DNA of 6,552 bases from assembly GCA_021782065.1 (NCBI GenBank), contig JAJXVQ010000063.1, positions 1 to 6,552 on the forward strand, in the 5' to 3' direction. The notes under the pieces are model-generated. The model searched no databases, had not been told where the DNA came from, and saw only the letters and a program-made list of their open reading frames with translations. The stretch comes from Pseudomonadota bacterium. Its GTDB lineage: Bacteria > Pseudomonadota > Gammaproteobacteria > UBA1113. Positions within the stretch are counted from its first letter, which is position 1. Each line of letters starts with the position of its first letter. Of this stretch, positions 1 to 6,552 are shown one piece after another. The position numbers and the translations under genes are program-made.

Positions 1-1111
1 TCACAACCCCCTGACCAATAAAAGCTGCATCGCCGTGTACTACAATAGGAATCGTTGAATTACGGGTTTTATCGTTTAGATTATCTTGTCTAGCGCGTAC
101 TGAACCTTCTACTACCGGAGAGATAATTTCCAAATGAGAGGGATTAAAGGCCAAAGCCAGATGCATCAAACCTTGTTTGGTTTTTACGTCGGTAGAATAA
201 CCCATATGGTATTTCACATCACCAGAGCGACCATTTTGCAGGTGAATACCTGCAAATTCATCGAATAATTTTTGTGTAGGTTTGCCCAAAATATTGACGA
301 GTACATTCAAACGACCGCGATGTGCCATGCCGATGATAATCCCTTTAACACCTTCATTTCCTGCGCGTTCAACTAAGGTGGACATTAAAGGAATAAAACT
401 ATCGCTGCCTTCTAATGAGAAGCGCTTTTGCCCTACAAATTTATTGCCTAAATACTTCTCTAAGCCTTCAGCTGCGACTAATTTTTCAAATATTTTTTTC
501 TTTTCATCCGCATTCAGAGTTCTTTGTGGGTCGTCATCTTCAAACCGTGTTTGTAACCAAGAAAGAACGGCTGGGTCGCTAATATGCATATATTCTAATG
601 TAGTATGGCCGCAATAAATCGATGCCAACTTCTTACCCACAGCTTGTAGCGGCGCGCTATCGCCCAAGTGATTCACACCAAAATCATGCGGATTAATGGC
701 AGTATTGAGATCGGCACTGGATAAACCATATTGCTTAGGGTCCAATGAAGGATGTGCTGGATGATCTACCAAACCCAGAGGATCTAAATCAGCTGCGGTA
801 TGGCCATAACGTCTATAGGCATCTAACCATTGACCTATTTTATAATACAGCGGTGACGCGACTGTTCCTTGAGCCGCAACGGCTGATCTAGGACTTTGCG
901 CCAACTGCAAGAAATTTTGACGCACGCTTTGTGGCGACACTTCAATCTGACCATTGACCTTGGGTAAGCTTGCAAAATAATTACGCCAATCGGCTTCTAA
1001 AGCATTGGGATCACGTAAGTAGATTTCATACATTTCTTCTAAATAGGTTACGTTGCCGCCCGCTAAAAAAGAGCTTTTTTTCATTTTCTCAATATAGGGT
1101 TCTAGTGCCAT
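1..1111 (-). CDS. sucA: 2-oxoglutarate dehydrogenase E1 component, N-terminal part (runs off left edge)
   Basis: Thiamine-diphosphate-dependent E1 of the 2-oxoglutarate dehydrogenase complex, which decarboxylates 2-oxoglutarate and passes the succinyl group to the lipoyl E2 (SucB). About 370 codons are present of a usual 930 or so; the frame is open to the window edge. I translated it directly. The N-terminus (residues 12-46, FLAGGN then YLEEMYEIYL) is the E2/E3-contacting segment typical of SucA. GMAHRGRLNVLVN (261-273) and KYHMG (300-304) carry histidines 264 and 302, equivalent to the E. coli active-site His260 and His298. SHLEII (325-330) follows, and HGDAA (359-363) starts the cofactor-binding region. 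The start ATG at 1111-1109 lies 5 bases past the sdhB stop. The AAGGA ribosome-binding site is inside the last sdhB codons, 11 bases from the ATG, which is rather far. It is very probably co-transcribed with sdh, and sucB would be expected next, outside the window. No frameshift is seen. Confidence 0.97.
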   Translation of the reverse strand, partial: MALEPYIEKMKKSSFLAGGNVTYLEEMYEIYLRDPNALEADWRNYFASLPKVNGQIEVSPQSVRQNFLQLAQSPRSAVAAQGTVASPLYYKIGQWLDAYRRYGHTAADLDPLGLVDHPAHPSLDPKQYGLSSADLNTAINPHDFGVNHLGDSAPLQAVGKKLASIYCGHTTLEYMHISDPAVLSWLQTRFEDDDPQRTLNADEKKKIFEKLVAAEGLEKYLGNKFVGQKRFSLEGSDSFIPLMSTLVERAGNEGVKGIIIGMAHRGRLNVLVNILGKPTQKLFDEFAGIHLQNGRSGDVKYHMGYSTDVKTKQGLMHLALAFNPSHLEIISPVVEGSVRARQDNLNDKTRNSTIPIVVHGDAAFIGQGVV

Positions 1112-1116
1112 AATCA

Positions 1117-1836
1117 CTAATTTCCTTCTGCTAATAATTCAGACCGTATATGACCTATAGCGCGGGTAGGATTTAAACCCTTAGGACATACATCTACACA
1201 ATTCATCACACCCCTACAACGGAAAACGCTGAAAGGATCGGTTAAGGCTTCTAAACGTTCCACCTTAGCCGTATCGCGACTATCGGCAATAAAGCGATAA
1301 GCTTGTAAAAGCCCAGCAGGGCCTATAAATTTCTCTGGATTCCACCAGAATGAAGGACACGAAGTAGAACAACATGCACACAAGATACATTCATATAAGC
1401 CATCTAATTTTTTGCGCTCAGCGGGACTTTGCAAACGTTCTTTGGCGGGCGGTGGCTCATCATTGATTAAATAAGGTTTGACCTTTGCATATTGTTCGAA
1501 GAAAATTTTCATATCGACGACTAGATCGCGTATAACAGGTAAACCTGGCAATGGACGCAACTCAATAGGTTGTTTTAAAGCCGATAATAAAGTGACACAA
1601 GCCAAACCATTGCGACCGTTGATATTCATGCCATCGGAACCACAGACGCCTTCTCTACAAGAACGTCTAAAAGCCAAGCTATCATCCATCGCTTTGATGC
1701 GTAAGATAGCTTCTAATAACATCATATCCTGTTTATCGGGAATGGTTAATTCATAATCTTGCATAGTCGGTTTAATATCGACTTCAGGATTAAACCTATA
1801 AATTTTAAATTTAACTGTGCGCATTGCTTCAGACAT
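1117..1836 (-). CDS. sdhB: Succinate dehydrogenase iron-sulfur subunit
   Basis: Electron-transfer subunit of complex II, carrying electrons from the SdhA flavin through three Fe-S clusters to quinone at the SdhC/SdhD interface. It has 239 aa, the usual size. The [2Fe-2S] ligands are Cys60, Cys65, Asp68 and Cys80 in CREGVCGSD...C. The ferredoxin-like C-terminal half has CILCACCSTSCP, giving Cys150, Cys153, Cys156 plus Cys217 for [4Fe-4S], and Cys160, Cys207 and Cys213 for [3Fe-4S]. These match the E. coli ligands with a shift of one in the C-terminal half. The quinone-pocket Pro161, Trp164 and Trp165 are kept. The residue after Cys207 is Arg where E. coli has His207 (see findings). The start at 1836 is preferred over the Met at residue 5 because AGAGGTG sits 5 bases upstream of it. 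The gap to the sdhA stop is 17 bases. The gene ends in TAG just before sucA. Confidence 0.97.
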   Translation of the reverse strand: MSEAMRTVKFKIYRFNPEVDIKPTMQDYELTIPDKQDMMLLEAILRIKAMDDSLAFRRSCREGVCGSDGMNINGRNGLACVTLLSALKQPIELRPLPGLPVIRDLVVDMKIFFEQYAKVKPYLINDEPPPAKERLQSPAERKKLDGLYECILCACCSTSCPSFWWNPEKFIGPAGLLQAYRFIADSRDTAKVERLEALTDPFSVFRCRGVMNCVDVCPKGLNPTRAIGHIRSELLAEGN

Positions 1837-1853
1837 TAGAGCACCTCTTACAA

Positions 1854-3620
1854 TTAATAGACTCGTTCTTTAGGTTCAAATGGTTTAACATGCAATGGTT
1901 TCATGTTTACCGCGCGTTGCGTCATACGATGACCTTCACCGTGATACACCGTATGCGTTAACCAATTGATATCATCCCGTTTAGGAAAATCTTCTCTGCT
2001 GTGCGCGCCGCGACTTTCGGTACGGTAAATGGCTGCATGTGCCGTCGCCAGTGCCGTCGCCATTAAATTATCCAACTCTAGAGCTTCTATGCGTGTAGTG
2101 TTAAACACACGACTGTGATCCTTAAAGGCGGCGTGGTTCAACCGTTGTTGCAATTGCAATAACTTATCCAAACCTTGTTGCATGTGTTCACCAGTACGAA
2201 ACACACCAAAATCTTCTTGCATTGTTTTTTGCATTTCAAAGCGTATTTGACTCACCGATTCACCTTCGCGGGTGTTATCCCAACGATTCAGGCGGCTCAT
2301 CGCTGCATCTAATTCGGCTTCTCCTACGCTTTTTAAAGGTAGGTCCCGTATCTTTTCTTTCACATCTAAACCAGCAGCTCGACCAAATACCACTAAATCT
2401 AATAAAGAATTACCGCCTAGGCGATTGGCGCCATGCACCGAGACGCAAGCGCATTCGCCCACGGCATATAAACCTTCAACCACGTACTCCTTACCGTGCT
2501 CATCGACGTTGATAACTTGTCCAAAACGATTTGTAGGAATCCCACCCATCATATAATGGCAAGTCGGCACAACGGGTATAGGCTCGCGAATAGGATCTAC
2601 TCCGGCAAAGGTGAGAGACAATTCACGTATGCCCGGCAAACGTGAATTAATGAGGTCTGCGCCCAAATGATCTAATTTTAATTTAACGCAGCTCACGCCA
2701 TTAATATCAAAGCCATTGCCAGCGCGTAATTCTAAAGATATAGCTCTAGCGACTACATCGCGCGAAGCCAAATCTTTGGCGTGCGGCGCATAGCGCTCCA
2801 TGAAACGCTCGCCATTTTTGTTGATAAGATAACCGCCCTCGCCTCTGCAACCTTCGGTGACCAATACACCCGCACCGGCTATACCAGTAGGGTGAAATTG
2901 CCACATTTCGATATCTTGTACGGGTAAACCTGCGCGTATGGCCATACCGATACCATCGCCGGTGTTGATCAAAGCGTTGGTAGTCGATTGATAAATACGT
3001 CCAGCACCGCCTGTTGCAAAAATAATGGCACGCGCGTGTAGGAATGCAGTTTCACCGTTTTCGATGTTAAGCGCTATCACACCTGCAAAACCTTGGCCAT
3101 CGGCTGCTTTAACTAAATCTATCGCAAACCATTCCGAAAAAACATTCGTTTTTTCGGCTAAATTGCGCTGATATAAAGTGTGTAATAAAGCATGACCTGT
3201 TCTATCGGCCGCAGCGCAGGTTCTAGCGGCTTGGTCACCGCCAAAATCTTTAGACTGACCACCAAAAGGCCGTTGGTAAATGCGGCCATCATCCAAACGT
3301 GAAAAAGGTAAACCCATGTGTTCTAATTCATACACTACTTGCGGTCCCACTTCGCACATGTATTCGATACTGTCCTGATCACCAATGTAATCGGAACCCT
3401 TGACCGTATCGTACATATGCCAACGCCAATCGTCTGGGTGCACATTGCCTAAGGCACAAGTGATTCCGCCCTGCGCCGACACCGTATGCGAACGCGTGGG
3501 AAACACTTTAGAAACGAGCGCCACTTGTGAGCCCGATTCAGCTAAAGCCAAAGCGGCGCGCATTCCCGCACCACCGGCGCCAATAATAATTGCATCGAAA
3601 GTATACGTTGGTAAGGCCAT
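1854..3620 (-). CDS. sdhA: Succinate dehydrogenase flavoprotein subunit
   Basis: Catalytic FAD subunit of complex II; it oxidises succinate to fumarate on the cytoplasmic face. The N-terminus has the dinucleotide fold [15 protein letters not shown] (11-25). The [10 protein letters not shown] segment (43-52) contains His45, the covalent FAD attachment residue of E. coli SdhA. QFHPTG (His243), SRDVV (Arg287), HYMMGG (His355) and [10 protein letters not shown] (Arg400) supply the substrate-binding and catalytic residues, each one position later than in E. coli. With ATG at 3620 the protein is 588 aa, exactly the E. coli length. A GTG at 3632 would add four residues, but it overlaps the GGAG ribosome-binding site that lies 6 bases before the ATG at 3620, so I reject it. 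The sdhD stop and this start share one base (TAATG), which suggests translational coupling. All expected key residues are present and there is no sign of damage. Confidence 0.98.
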   Translation of the reverse strand: MALPTYTFDAIIIGAGGAGMRAALALAESGSQVALVSKVFPTRSHTVSAQGGITCALGNVHPDDWRWHMYDTVKGSDYIGDQDSIEYMCEVGPQVVYELEHMGLPFSRLDDGRIYQRPFGGQSKDFGGDQAARTCAAADRTGHALLHTLYQRNLAEKTNVFSEWFAIDLVKAADGQGFAGVIALNIENGETAFLHARAIIFATGGAGRIYQSTTNALINTGDGIGMAIRAGLPVQDIEMWQFHPTGIAGAGVLVTEGCRGEGGYLINKNGERFMERYAPHAKDLASRDVVARAISLELRAGNGFDINGVSCVKLKLDHLGADLINSRLPGIRELSLTFAGVDPIREPIPVVPTCHYMMGGIPTNRFGQVINVDEHGKEYVVEGLYAVGECACVSVHGANRLGGNSLLDLVVFGRAAGLDVKEKIRDLPLKSVGEAELDAAMSRLNRWDNTREGESVSQIRFEMQKTMQEDFGVFRTGEHMQQGLDKLLQLQQRLNHAAFKDHSRVFNTTRIEALELDNLMATALATAHAAIYRTESRGAHSREDFPKRDDINWLTHTVYHGEGHRMTQRAVNMKPLHVKPFEPKERVY

Positions 3621-3967
3621 TACACGCTCCACACTATTGCAATCGCCACTAGAAAATAAAGAAATAGGGCGATAATAACTAAAACTTCAAGGGTTAAACG
3701 CAAACGCGCTGATTTAACATAATCGGTTAGAATGGTCCACATCCCTACCCAGGCATGCGTCAATAAACTGAGTGCCGCCAATATAGTAAAGAGTTTAACC
3801 CCTATACCCTGAAAAAATTGGAACCAGGTAGCGTAATCCAGTTGCGGCGTACACCATATAAACCCAAATATAAACAGCGTGTAAACGGCTAAGATAACCG
3901 CGCTTACCCGCTGCCATAGCCAATCTCTAACGCCATTGCCCGTTAAAGAAGTTGCACTTCTTACCAT
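3620..3967 (-). CDS. sdhD: Succinate dehydrogenase membrane anchor subunit SdhD
   Basis: Small hydrophobic inner-membrane subunit that, with SdhC, anchors SdhAB, binds heme b and forms the quinone site. Three membrane segments are visible at about residues 21-38, 57-77 and 91-112. The family signature [15 protein letters not shown] gives His71 (heme ligand), Asp82 and Tyr83 (quinone pocket), with the same numbers as in E. coli SdhD when the ATG at 3967 is used; the total is then 115 aa, also the E. coli length. An in-frame ATG at 3973 would add two residues, but the GGGAG ribosome-binding site is only 1 base from it and 7 bases from the ATG at 3967, so I chose the latter. The gene overlaps the end of sdhC by 7 bases, and its own stop overlaps the sdhA start. 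Confidence 0.95.
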   Translation of the reverse strand: MVRSATSLTGNGVRDWLWQRVSAVILAVYTLFIFGFIWCTPQLDYATWFQFFQGIGVKLFTILAALSLLTHAWVGMWTILTDYVKSARLRLTLEVLVIIALFLYFLVAIAIVWSV

Positions 3968-4335
3968 AACCATACTCCCAGCAATAAGGCCAATATCACG
4001 ACCGCGGCTAAAACTAATAGTGCGCCTATACGGCCACTGATTTTTTCCTCGCCTATGCCCATATCCATCAGCAGATGACGTATGCCCGCTACCCAGTGGT
4101 ACAACAAAGCCAATAAGACGATATAGACCAGGCTACGGGTCACTCCACCGTGCAGGGCTGCTTGCAGAGCGTCATAGCCTTCGGCACTGCTTAAAGATAC
4201 AAGCCACAAATATAACAGGTATGGAATGGCTAGAAAAAGCACAAAACCAGACATTCTGTGTAAAATAGATACTATCGCCGCCGCTGGCATGCGTATTTTT
4301 GTTAAATTTAGAAAAACCGGTCTTTTTTTATTCAT
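3961..4335 (-). CDS. sdhC: Succinate dehydrogenase cytochrome b556 subunit SdhC
   Basis: First gene of the operon and the second membrane anchor of complex II. It has 124 aa (E. coli 129). The N-terminal RPVFLNL is the conserved RPV.L.L signature. SILHRMSG gives Ser23 and Arg27, matching the quinone-binding Ser27 and Arg31 of E. coli SdhC. LLYHWVAGIRHLLMD contains His80, matching the heme ligand His84, and the conserved GIRH motif with His87. Three hydrophobic segments lie at about 28-47, 66-88 and 104-123. The ATG at 4335 has AGGGG 6 bases upstream. The name follows from gene order and motifs. A sigma70-type promoter candidate lies about 36 bases upstream. Confidence 0.96.
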   Translation of the reverse strand: MNKKRPVFLNLTKIRMPAAAIVSILHRMSGFVLFLAIPYLLYLWLVSLSSAEGYDALQAALHGGVTRSLVYIVLLALLYHWVAGIRHLLMDMGIGEEKISGRIGALLVLAAVVILALLLGVWLW

Positions 4336-4370
4336 TCAGCGCCCCTACAACCACCCGACTCAGGGTGCAT

Positions 4371-4399
4371 AGTATAACGATAAATACATTAGAACTCCA
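4371..4399 (-). promoter_or_regulatory. Candidate sdhC operon promoter
   Basis: On the minus strand, TATACT (4376-4371) matches the -10 consensus in 5 of 6 bases. It is preceded by a 17-base spacer and TGGAGT (4399-4394) as a weak -35 (3 of 6). Transcription would start near 4364, giving a leader of about 29 bases that contains the AGGGG site before sdhC. No other equally good -10 was seen on this strand in the intergenic region. This is inference from sequence only. Confidence 0.5.
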
Positions 4400-4420
4400 G
4401 ACTTGGCTTGTATAGAGTTC
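4392..4420. repeat. Inverted repeat GAACTC-N17-GAGTTC in the divergent spacer
   Basis: GAACTC at 4392-4397 is mirrored by GAGTTC at 4415-4420 with 17 bases between. The half-site centres are 23 bp apart, about two helical turns, and the left arm overlaps the proposed sdhC -35. This could be an operator for a dimeric regulator, but a 6-bp dyad in AT-rich DNA can also be chance. I cannot assign it to a known regulator. Confidence 0.25.
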
Positions 4421-4444
4421 ATAAATTACTAGGAGCTACGTACC

Positions 4445-4475
4445 TTGACACTTTAAGCAGTAATTGTGGTAGTCT
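4445..4475 (+). promoter_or_regulatory. Candidate promoter for the lipoprotein gene (possibly also gltA)
   Basis: A perfect -35 hexamer TTGACA lies at 4445-4450. The best -10 candidate is TAGTCT at 4470-4475 with an upstream TGG (extended -10 type), at a long 19-base spacer. The -10 is weak (3 of 6), so the call rests mainly on the -35 and the position ahead of the gene. Transcription would start near 4482, giving a leader of about 54 bases. Since no terminator is seen before gltA, this promoter could also feed gltA. Confidence 0.4.
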
Positions 4476-4487
4476 AAGGACTTAAAG
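4451..4487. repeat. Inverted repeat CTTTAAG-N23-CTTAAAG around the plus-strand promoter
   Basis: CTTTAAG at 4451-4457, directly after the TTGACA hexamer, is the reverse complement of CTTAAAG at 4481-4487, near the expected transcription start. The arms are 30 bp centre to centre, about three helical turns. Because the left arm lies upstream of the proposed transcript start, any role would be at the DNA level (operator-like) rather than as an mRNA hairpin. It may be coincidental. Confidence 0.22.
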
Positions 4488-4535
4488 CCAGAAGGCATTT
4501 TGAGCCCCGCACCACAAAACATATTAGGGAAAATG

Positions 4536-5678
4536 ATGAAAAAGAAATTATTGTGGAAAACAACCGCTATTTTTATGCCATTTCTACTCTTCATTACAGC
4601 ATGCGCTGATCTTGGCCCTAGACAACTCCCCATATATCAATATAACTATAATAACTCCCTAAACTATGGCCTCAACCAAGAATTACTGTTAAATATAGTA
4701 CGCCTAGCTTATGACGATACCCCTTATTTTCTGACTGTGAGCAGCATATCGGCACAAATGGAACTAACTGCTGCGGCCAGCGGTAATGTAACCATCGCAA
4801 AAAATACCCCAAACTATTCTGGCAGTCCCGATACTTACAGCGCAGGCCCGAGTGTTAGCTACACCCAGCGCCCAACTATCAGCTACACTCCCATGCAAGG
4901 CGACGAATTCGCGCGCAGAATGTTACAGCCCATTGATGTAGATGATTTGAATAATTTTTCTACATGGAGTATTCAAAAAACACTCCGGATTGTAGTACAA
5001 AATATAGGGCCTTTGTATAATGCTGAAAACTCTACACGGCCCACATCGCATCTTGCACCGGTTTATTACCAACAATTTATCGATTTAGCCCTGTTAGTAC
5101 GAATTCTACAAGAACAGTTTAAGGTCGATATATTTGTAATCGACGCGCCCAATAAGGCGCAAATAGAAAAGGCACCAAATAGTATACTAGGACGCCAGGG
5201 CTTAGAATTTGAAGCCGACTTTAATGATATGCAAGATCCTAATACGCGTAAAGTCTTTGCTCTGTTAGGAGTCCCCACTACATACAACAAGATTATATTT
5301 ACCGAATCCGATCACAAGGGCGTATCAGGCAATGTAGTCAATATTCAAACCAGGTCTTTTCTGGGGATCTTGTATTATCTTTCTAAAGGAGTGGAAATAC
5401 CGCCCGAACACCTTAAAGCCGGGCTCATAGACATAACCAGAAATGCAGATGGAACAGTATTTGCTTGGCAAAAAGTCACCAATGGCATGATAAAGATCCA
5501 TTATTCCAAGTCTATGCCGAAGAATGCTGCCATAGCCATTTACTACCATAACTATTGGTTTTATGTTGCCGAAGATGATCACGATTCTAAAAAGACATTT
5601 GCCATGTTAAGTCAGCTGTATGCGTTGCTTTCCAAGGATGTCTCAGGTAACAGACCGGTATTGACTCTGCCAGTGTAA
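4536..5678 (+). CDS. Uncharacterised lipoprotein between gltA and sdhC
   Basis: A 380-aa protein of unknown function. The N-terminus [10 protein letters not shown], a hydrophobic stretch (residues 11-20) and the lipobox FITAC (Cys23) form a clear lipoprotein signal peptide. The residue after Cys is Ala, not Asp, which by the E. coli Lol rule suggests the outer membrane. The mature part opens with [22 protein letters not shown] (50-71, with one long conserved-looking block), then a Ser/Tyr/Thr/Pro-rich stretch (92-120, with SYT and [10 protein letters not shown]). Further on come [17 protein letters not shown] (273-289), NYWFYV (339-344), [16 protein letters not shown] (350-365) and a C-terminal PVLTLPV. 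From memory these blocks recur in unnamed proteobacterial lipoproteins, but no function is known to me. ATG 4536 is chosen because AGGGA lies 5 bases upstream; ATG 4533 is too close, and a TTG at 4500 would put 12 residues before the signal peptide. It lies 46 bases upstream of gltA on the same strand. Confidence 0.9.
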   Translation: MKKKLLWKTTAIFMPFLLFITACADLGPRQLPIYQYNYNNSLNYGLNQELLLNIVRLAYDDTPYFLTVSSISAQMELTAAASGNVTIAKNTPNYSGSPDTYSAGPSVSYTQRPTISYTPMQGDEFARRMLQPIDVDDLNNFSTWSIQKTLRIVVQNIGPLYNAENSTRPTSHLAPVYYQQFIDLALLVRILQEQFKVDIFVIDAPNKAQIEKAPNSILGRQGLEFEADFNDMQDPNTRKVFALLGVPTTYNKIIFTESDHKGVSGNVVNIQTRSFLGILYYLSKGVEIPPEHLKAGLIDITRNADGTVFAWQKVTNGMIKIHYSKSMPKNAAIAIYYHNYWFYVAEDDHDSKKTFAMLSQLYALLSKDVSGNRPVLTLPV

Positions 5679-5715
5679 ATTGCGACCATATGGAGCTAAG
5701 AGTCTAGATACCAAA

Positions 5716-5720
5716 GAGGA
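5716..5720 (+). promoter_or_regulatory. gltA ribosome-binding site that decides between tandem ATGs
   Basis: GAGGA ends at 5720. It is 1 base from the ATG at 5722 and 4 bases from the ATG at 5725. The second spacing is closer to the functional range, so the start is placed at 5725, although the two differ by only one Met. Confidence 0.6.
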
Positions 5721-5724
5721 CATG

Positions 5725-6552
5725 ATGACAGATAACGCCAAATTAATTTTAAACGGCAATGATACCGTAGAATTGCCCATATATAAAGCAACTCTGGGTG
5801 AACCCGTAATCGACATAGCGCCTCTAGCGACTAAAGGCCATTTCACCTACGACCCGGGTTTTGCTTTAACAGCAGCCTGCCCCTCGACTATCACCTATAT
5901 TGATGGTAATAAAGGCGAATTATTATATCGCGGCTACCCTATAGAGCAATTGGCAGAAAAATCAGACTATTTAGAAGTGTGTTACCTGCTCTTAAATGGC
6001 GAATTACCCAATCGTACGCAAAAAACCACATTTGTGGATCATATCAAACAACATACACTTATCCATGAACAAATACGCTCCTTTTTCAATGGCTGGAGAG
6101 GGGATGCTCAGCCTATGGCCATCATGATGGGTGTAGTCGGTGCATTGTCTTCTTTTTATCACGATACCTTAGACATTCATAATGCGGAATACAGGCAAAC
6201 GGCAGCCTTCCGTTTAATTGCCAAAATGCCCACAATAGCCGCTATGTGTTATAAATATTCTATAGGTCAACCTTTTGTTTATCCGCAAAACGATTTGGAT
6301 TACAGCGCAGATTTTTTACGTATGATGTTTTCCGTACCCGCAGAACCATGGAAAAGTTCACCTACGTTGACTCGCGCTATGGATAAGATCTTTATACTCC
6401 ATGCTGATCACGAACAAAATGCATCTACCTCTACCGTGCGTATGGCGGGTTCTTCAGGCGCCAATCCGTTTGCTTGCATCGCTGCGGGTATCGCCACTTT
6501 ATGGGGTCCGGCTCATGGCGGCGCTAATGAGGCTGTATTGAATATGTTGTAT
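5725..6552 (+). CDS. gltA: Citrate synthase (type II), N-terminal part (runs off right edge)
   Basis: Condenses oxaloacetate and acetyl-CoA to citrate, the entry step of the TCA cycle in the cytoplasm. I translated 276 codons of an expected 425-430; the frame is open to the edge. The translation follows E. coli GltA almost without gaps: TFDPGF-like [29 protein letters not shown], the [20 protein letters not shown] block (170-189), [16 protein letters not shown] and [11 protein letters not shown]. His264 in WGPAHGG corresponds to the E. coli catalytic His264; the second catalytic His (305) and Asp362 lie beyond the window. His109, Tyr144, Arg162 and Lys166 match residues I recall from the E. 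coli NADH-binding site, but the E. coli Cys206 position is Ala206. The gene lacks a long leader: only 46 bases separate it from the lipoprotein stop, with no clear terminator and no strong promoter, so at least partial co-transcription with the lipoprotein gene is likely. Confidence 0.97.
   Translation, partial: MTDNAKLILNGNDTVELPIYKATLGEPVIDIAPLATKGHFTYDPGFALTAACPSTITYIDGNKGELLYRGYPIEQLAEKSDYLEVCYLLLNGELPNRTQKTTFVDHIKQHTLIHEQIRSFFNGWRGDAQPMAIMMGVVGALSSFYHDTLDIHNAEYRQTAAFRLIAKMPTIAAMCYKYSIGQPFVYPQNDLDYSADFLRMMFSVPAEPWKSSPTLTRAMDKIFILHADHEQNASTSTVRMAGSSGANPFACIAAGIATLWGPAHGGANEAVLNMLY

Noticed and set aside
282..617. A 111-codon plus-strand open frame inside sucA
   Set aside because: It is antisense to the clear SucA reading frame, and its composition is what the reverse complement of that gene would give. 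The same holds for the plus-strand frames inside sdhB and sdhA and the minus-strand frames inside the lipoprotein gene and at the start of gltA.
3621..3632. GTG start giving a 592-aa SdhA
   Set aside because: The GTG overlaps the GGAG ribosome-binding site of the ATG at 3620, and the shorter form matches the E. coli length and N-terminus.
4484..4500. Small hairpin AAAGCC-AGAA-GGCATTT before the lipoprotein gene
   Set aside because: The stem has only three GC pairs plus a bulge and no proper T-run; it is too weak to call a terminator or riboswitch.
4500..4535. TTG start giving a 392-aa lipoprotein
   Set aside because: It would place 12 non-signal residues before the MKKK signal peptide and has no good ribosome-binding site; the ATG at 4536 has AGGGA at proper spacing.
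4436..4633. A 65-codon minus-strand open frame across the start of the lipoprotein gene
   Set aside because: It lies antisense to a well-supported signal peptide, has no recognisable motif and covers the plus-strand promoter candidate; it is best explained as chance.
5661..5692. gltA promoter from TTGACT with CATATG or a similar -10
   Set aside because: The -10 candidates match only 2-3 of 6 bases and need a long or poor spacer, so I do not annotate it.

Overview
The window is a TCA-cycle locus from a bacterium that is most likely a gammaproteobacterium. SdhC, SdhD, SdhA, SdhB, SucA and GltA all read as close relatives of the E. coli proteins, with the same functional residues and nearly the same lengths (SdhA 588 aa and SdhD 115 aa with the starts chosen here). 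The moderate to low GC content and the tight gene packing would fit a Legionellales-type lineage, but that placement is a guess and no 16S or other marker is present.

Layout: positions 1-4335 hold a minus-strand operon in the order sdhC-sdhD-sdhA-sdhB-sucA. The genes overlap or are separated by 5-17 bases, and sucA runs off the left edge. Positions 4336-4535 are a divergent regulatory region with a good minus-strand promoter candidate for sdhC, a weaker plus-strand promoter candidate, and two inverted repeats. Positions 4536-5678 encode a plus-strand lipoprotein of unknown function. Positions 5725-6552 are the first 276 codons of gltA (citrate synthase), cut by the right edge.

How the genes work together: citrate synthase makes citrate from oxaloacetate and acetyl-CoA. 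SucA is the E1 component of 2-oxoglutarate dehydrogenase. SdhCDAB oxidises succinate to fumarate at the inner membrane and passes electrons to quinone. The divergent gltA / sdhCDAB-suc arrangement is familiar in gammaproteobacteria. The unusual element is the 380-aa lipoprotein gene placed between the two arms, on the gltA side, with no visible terminator before gltA. I see no RNA gene, mobile element, CRISPR array or phage gene in the window.
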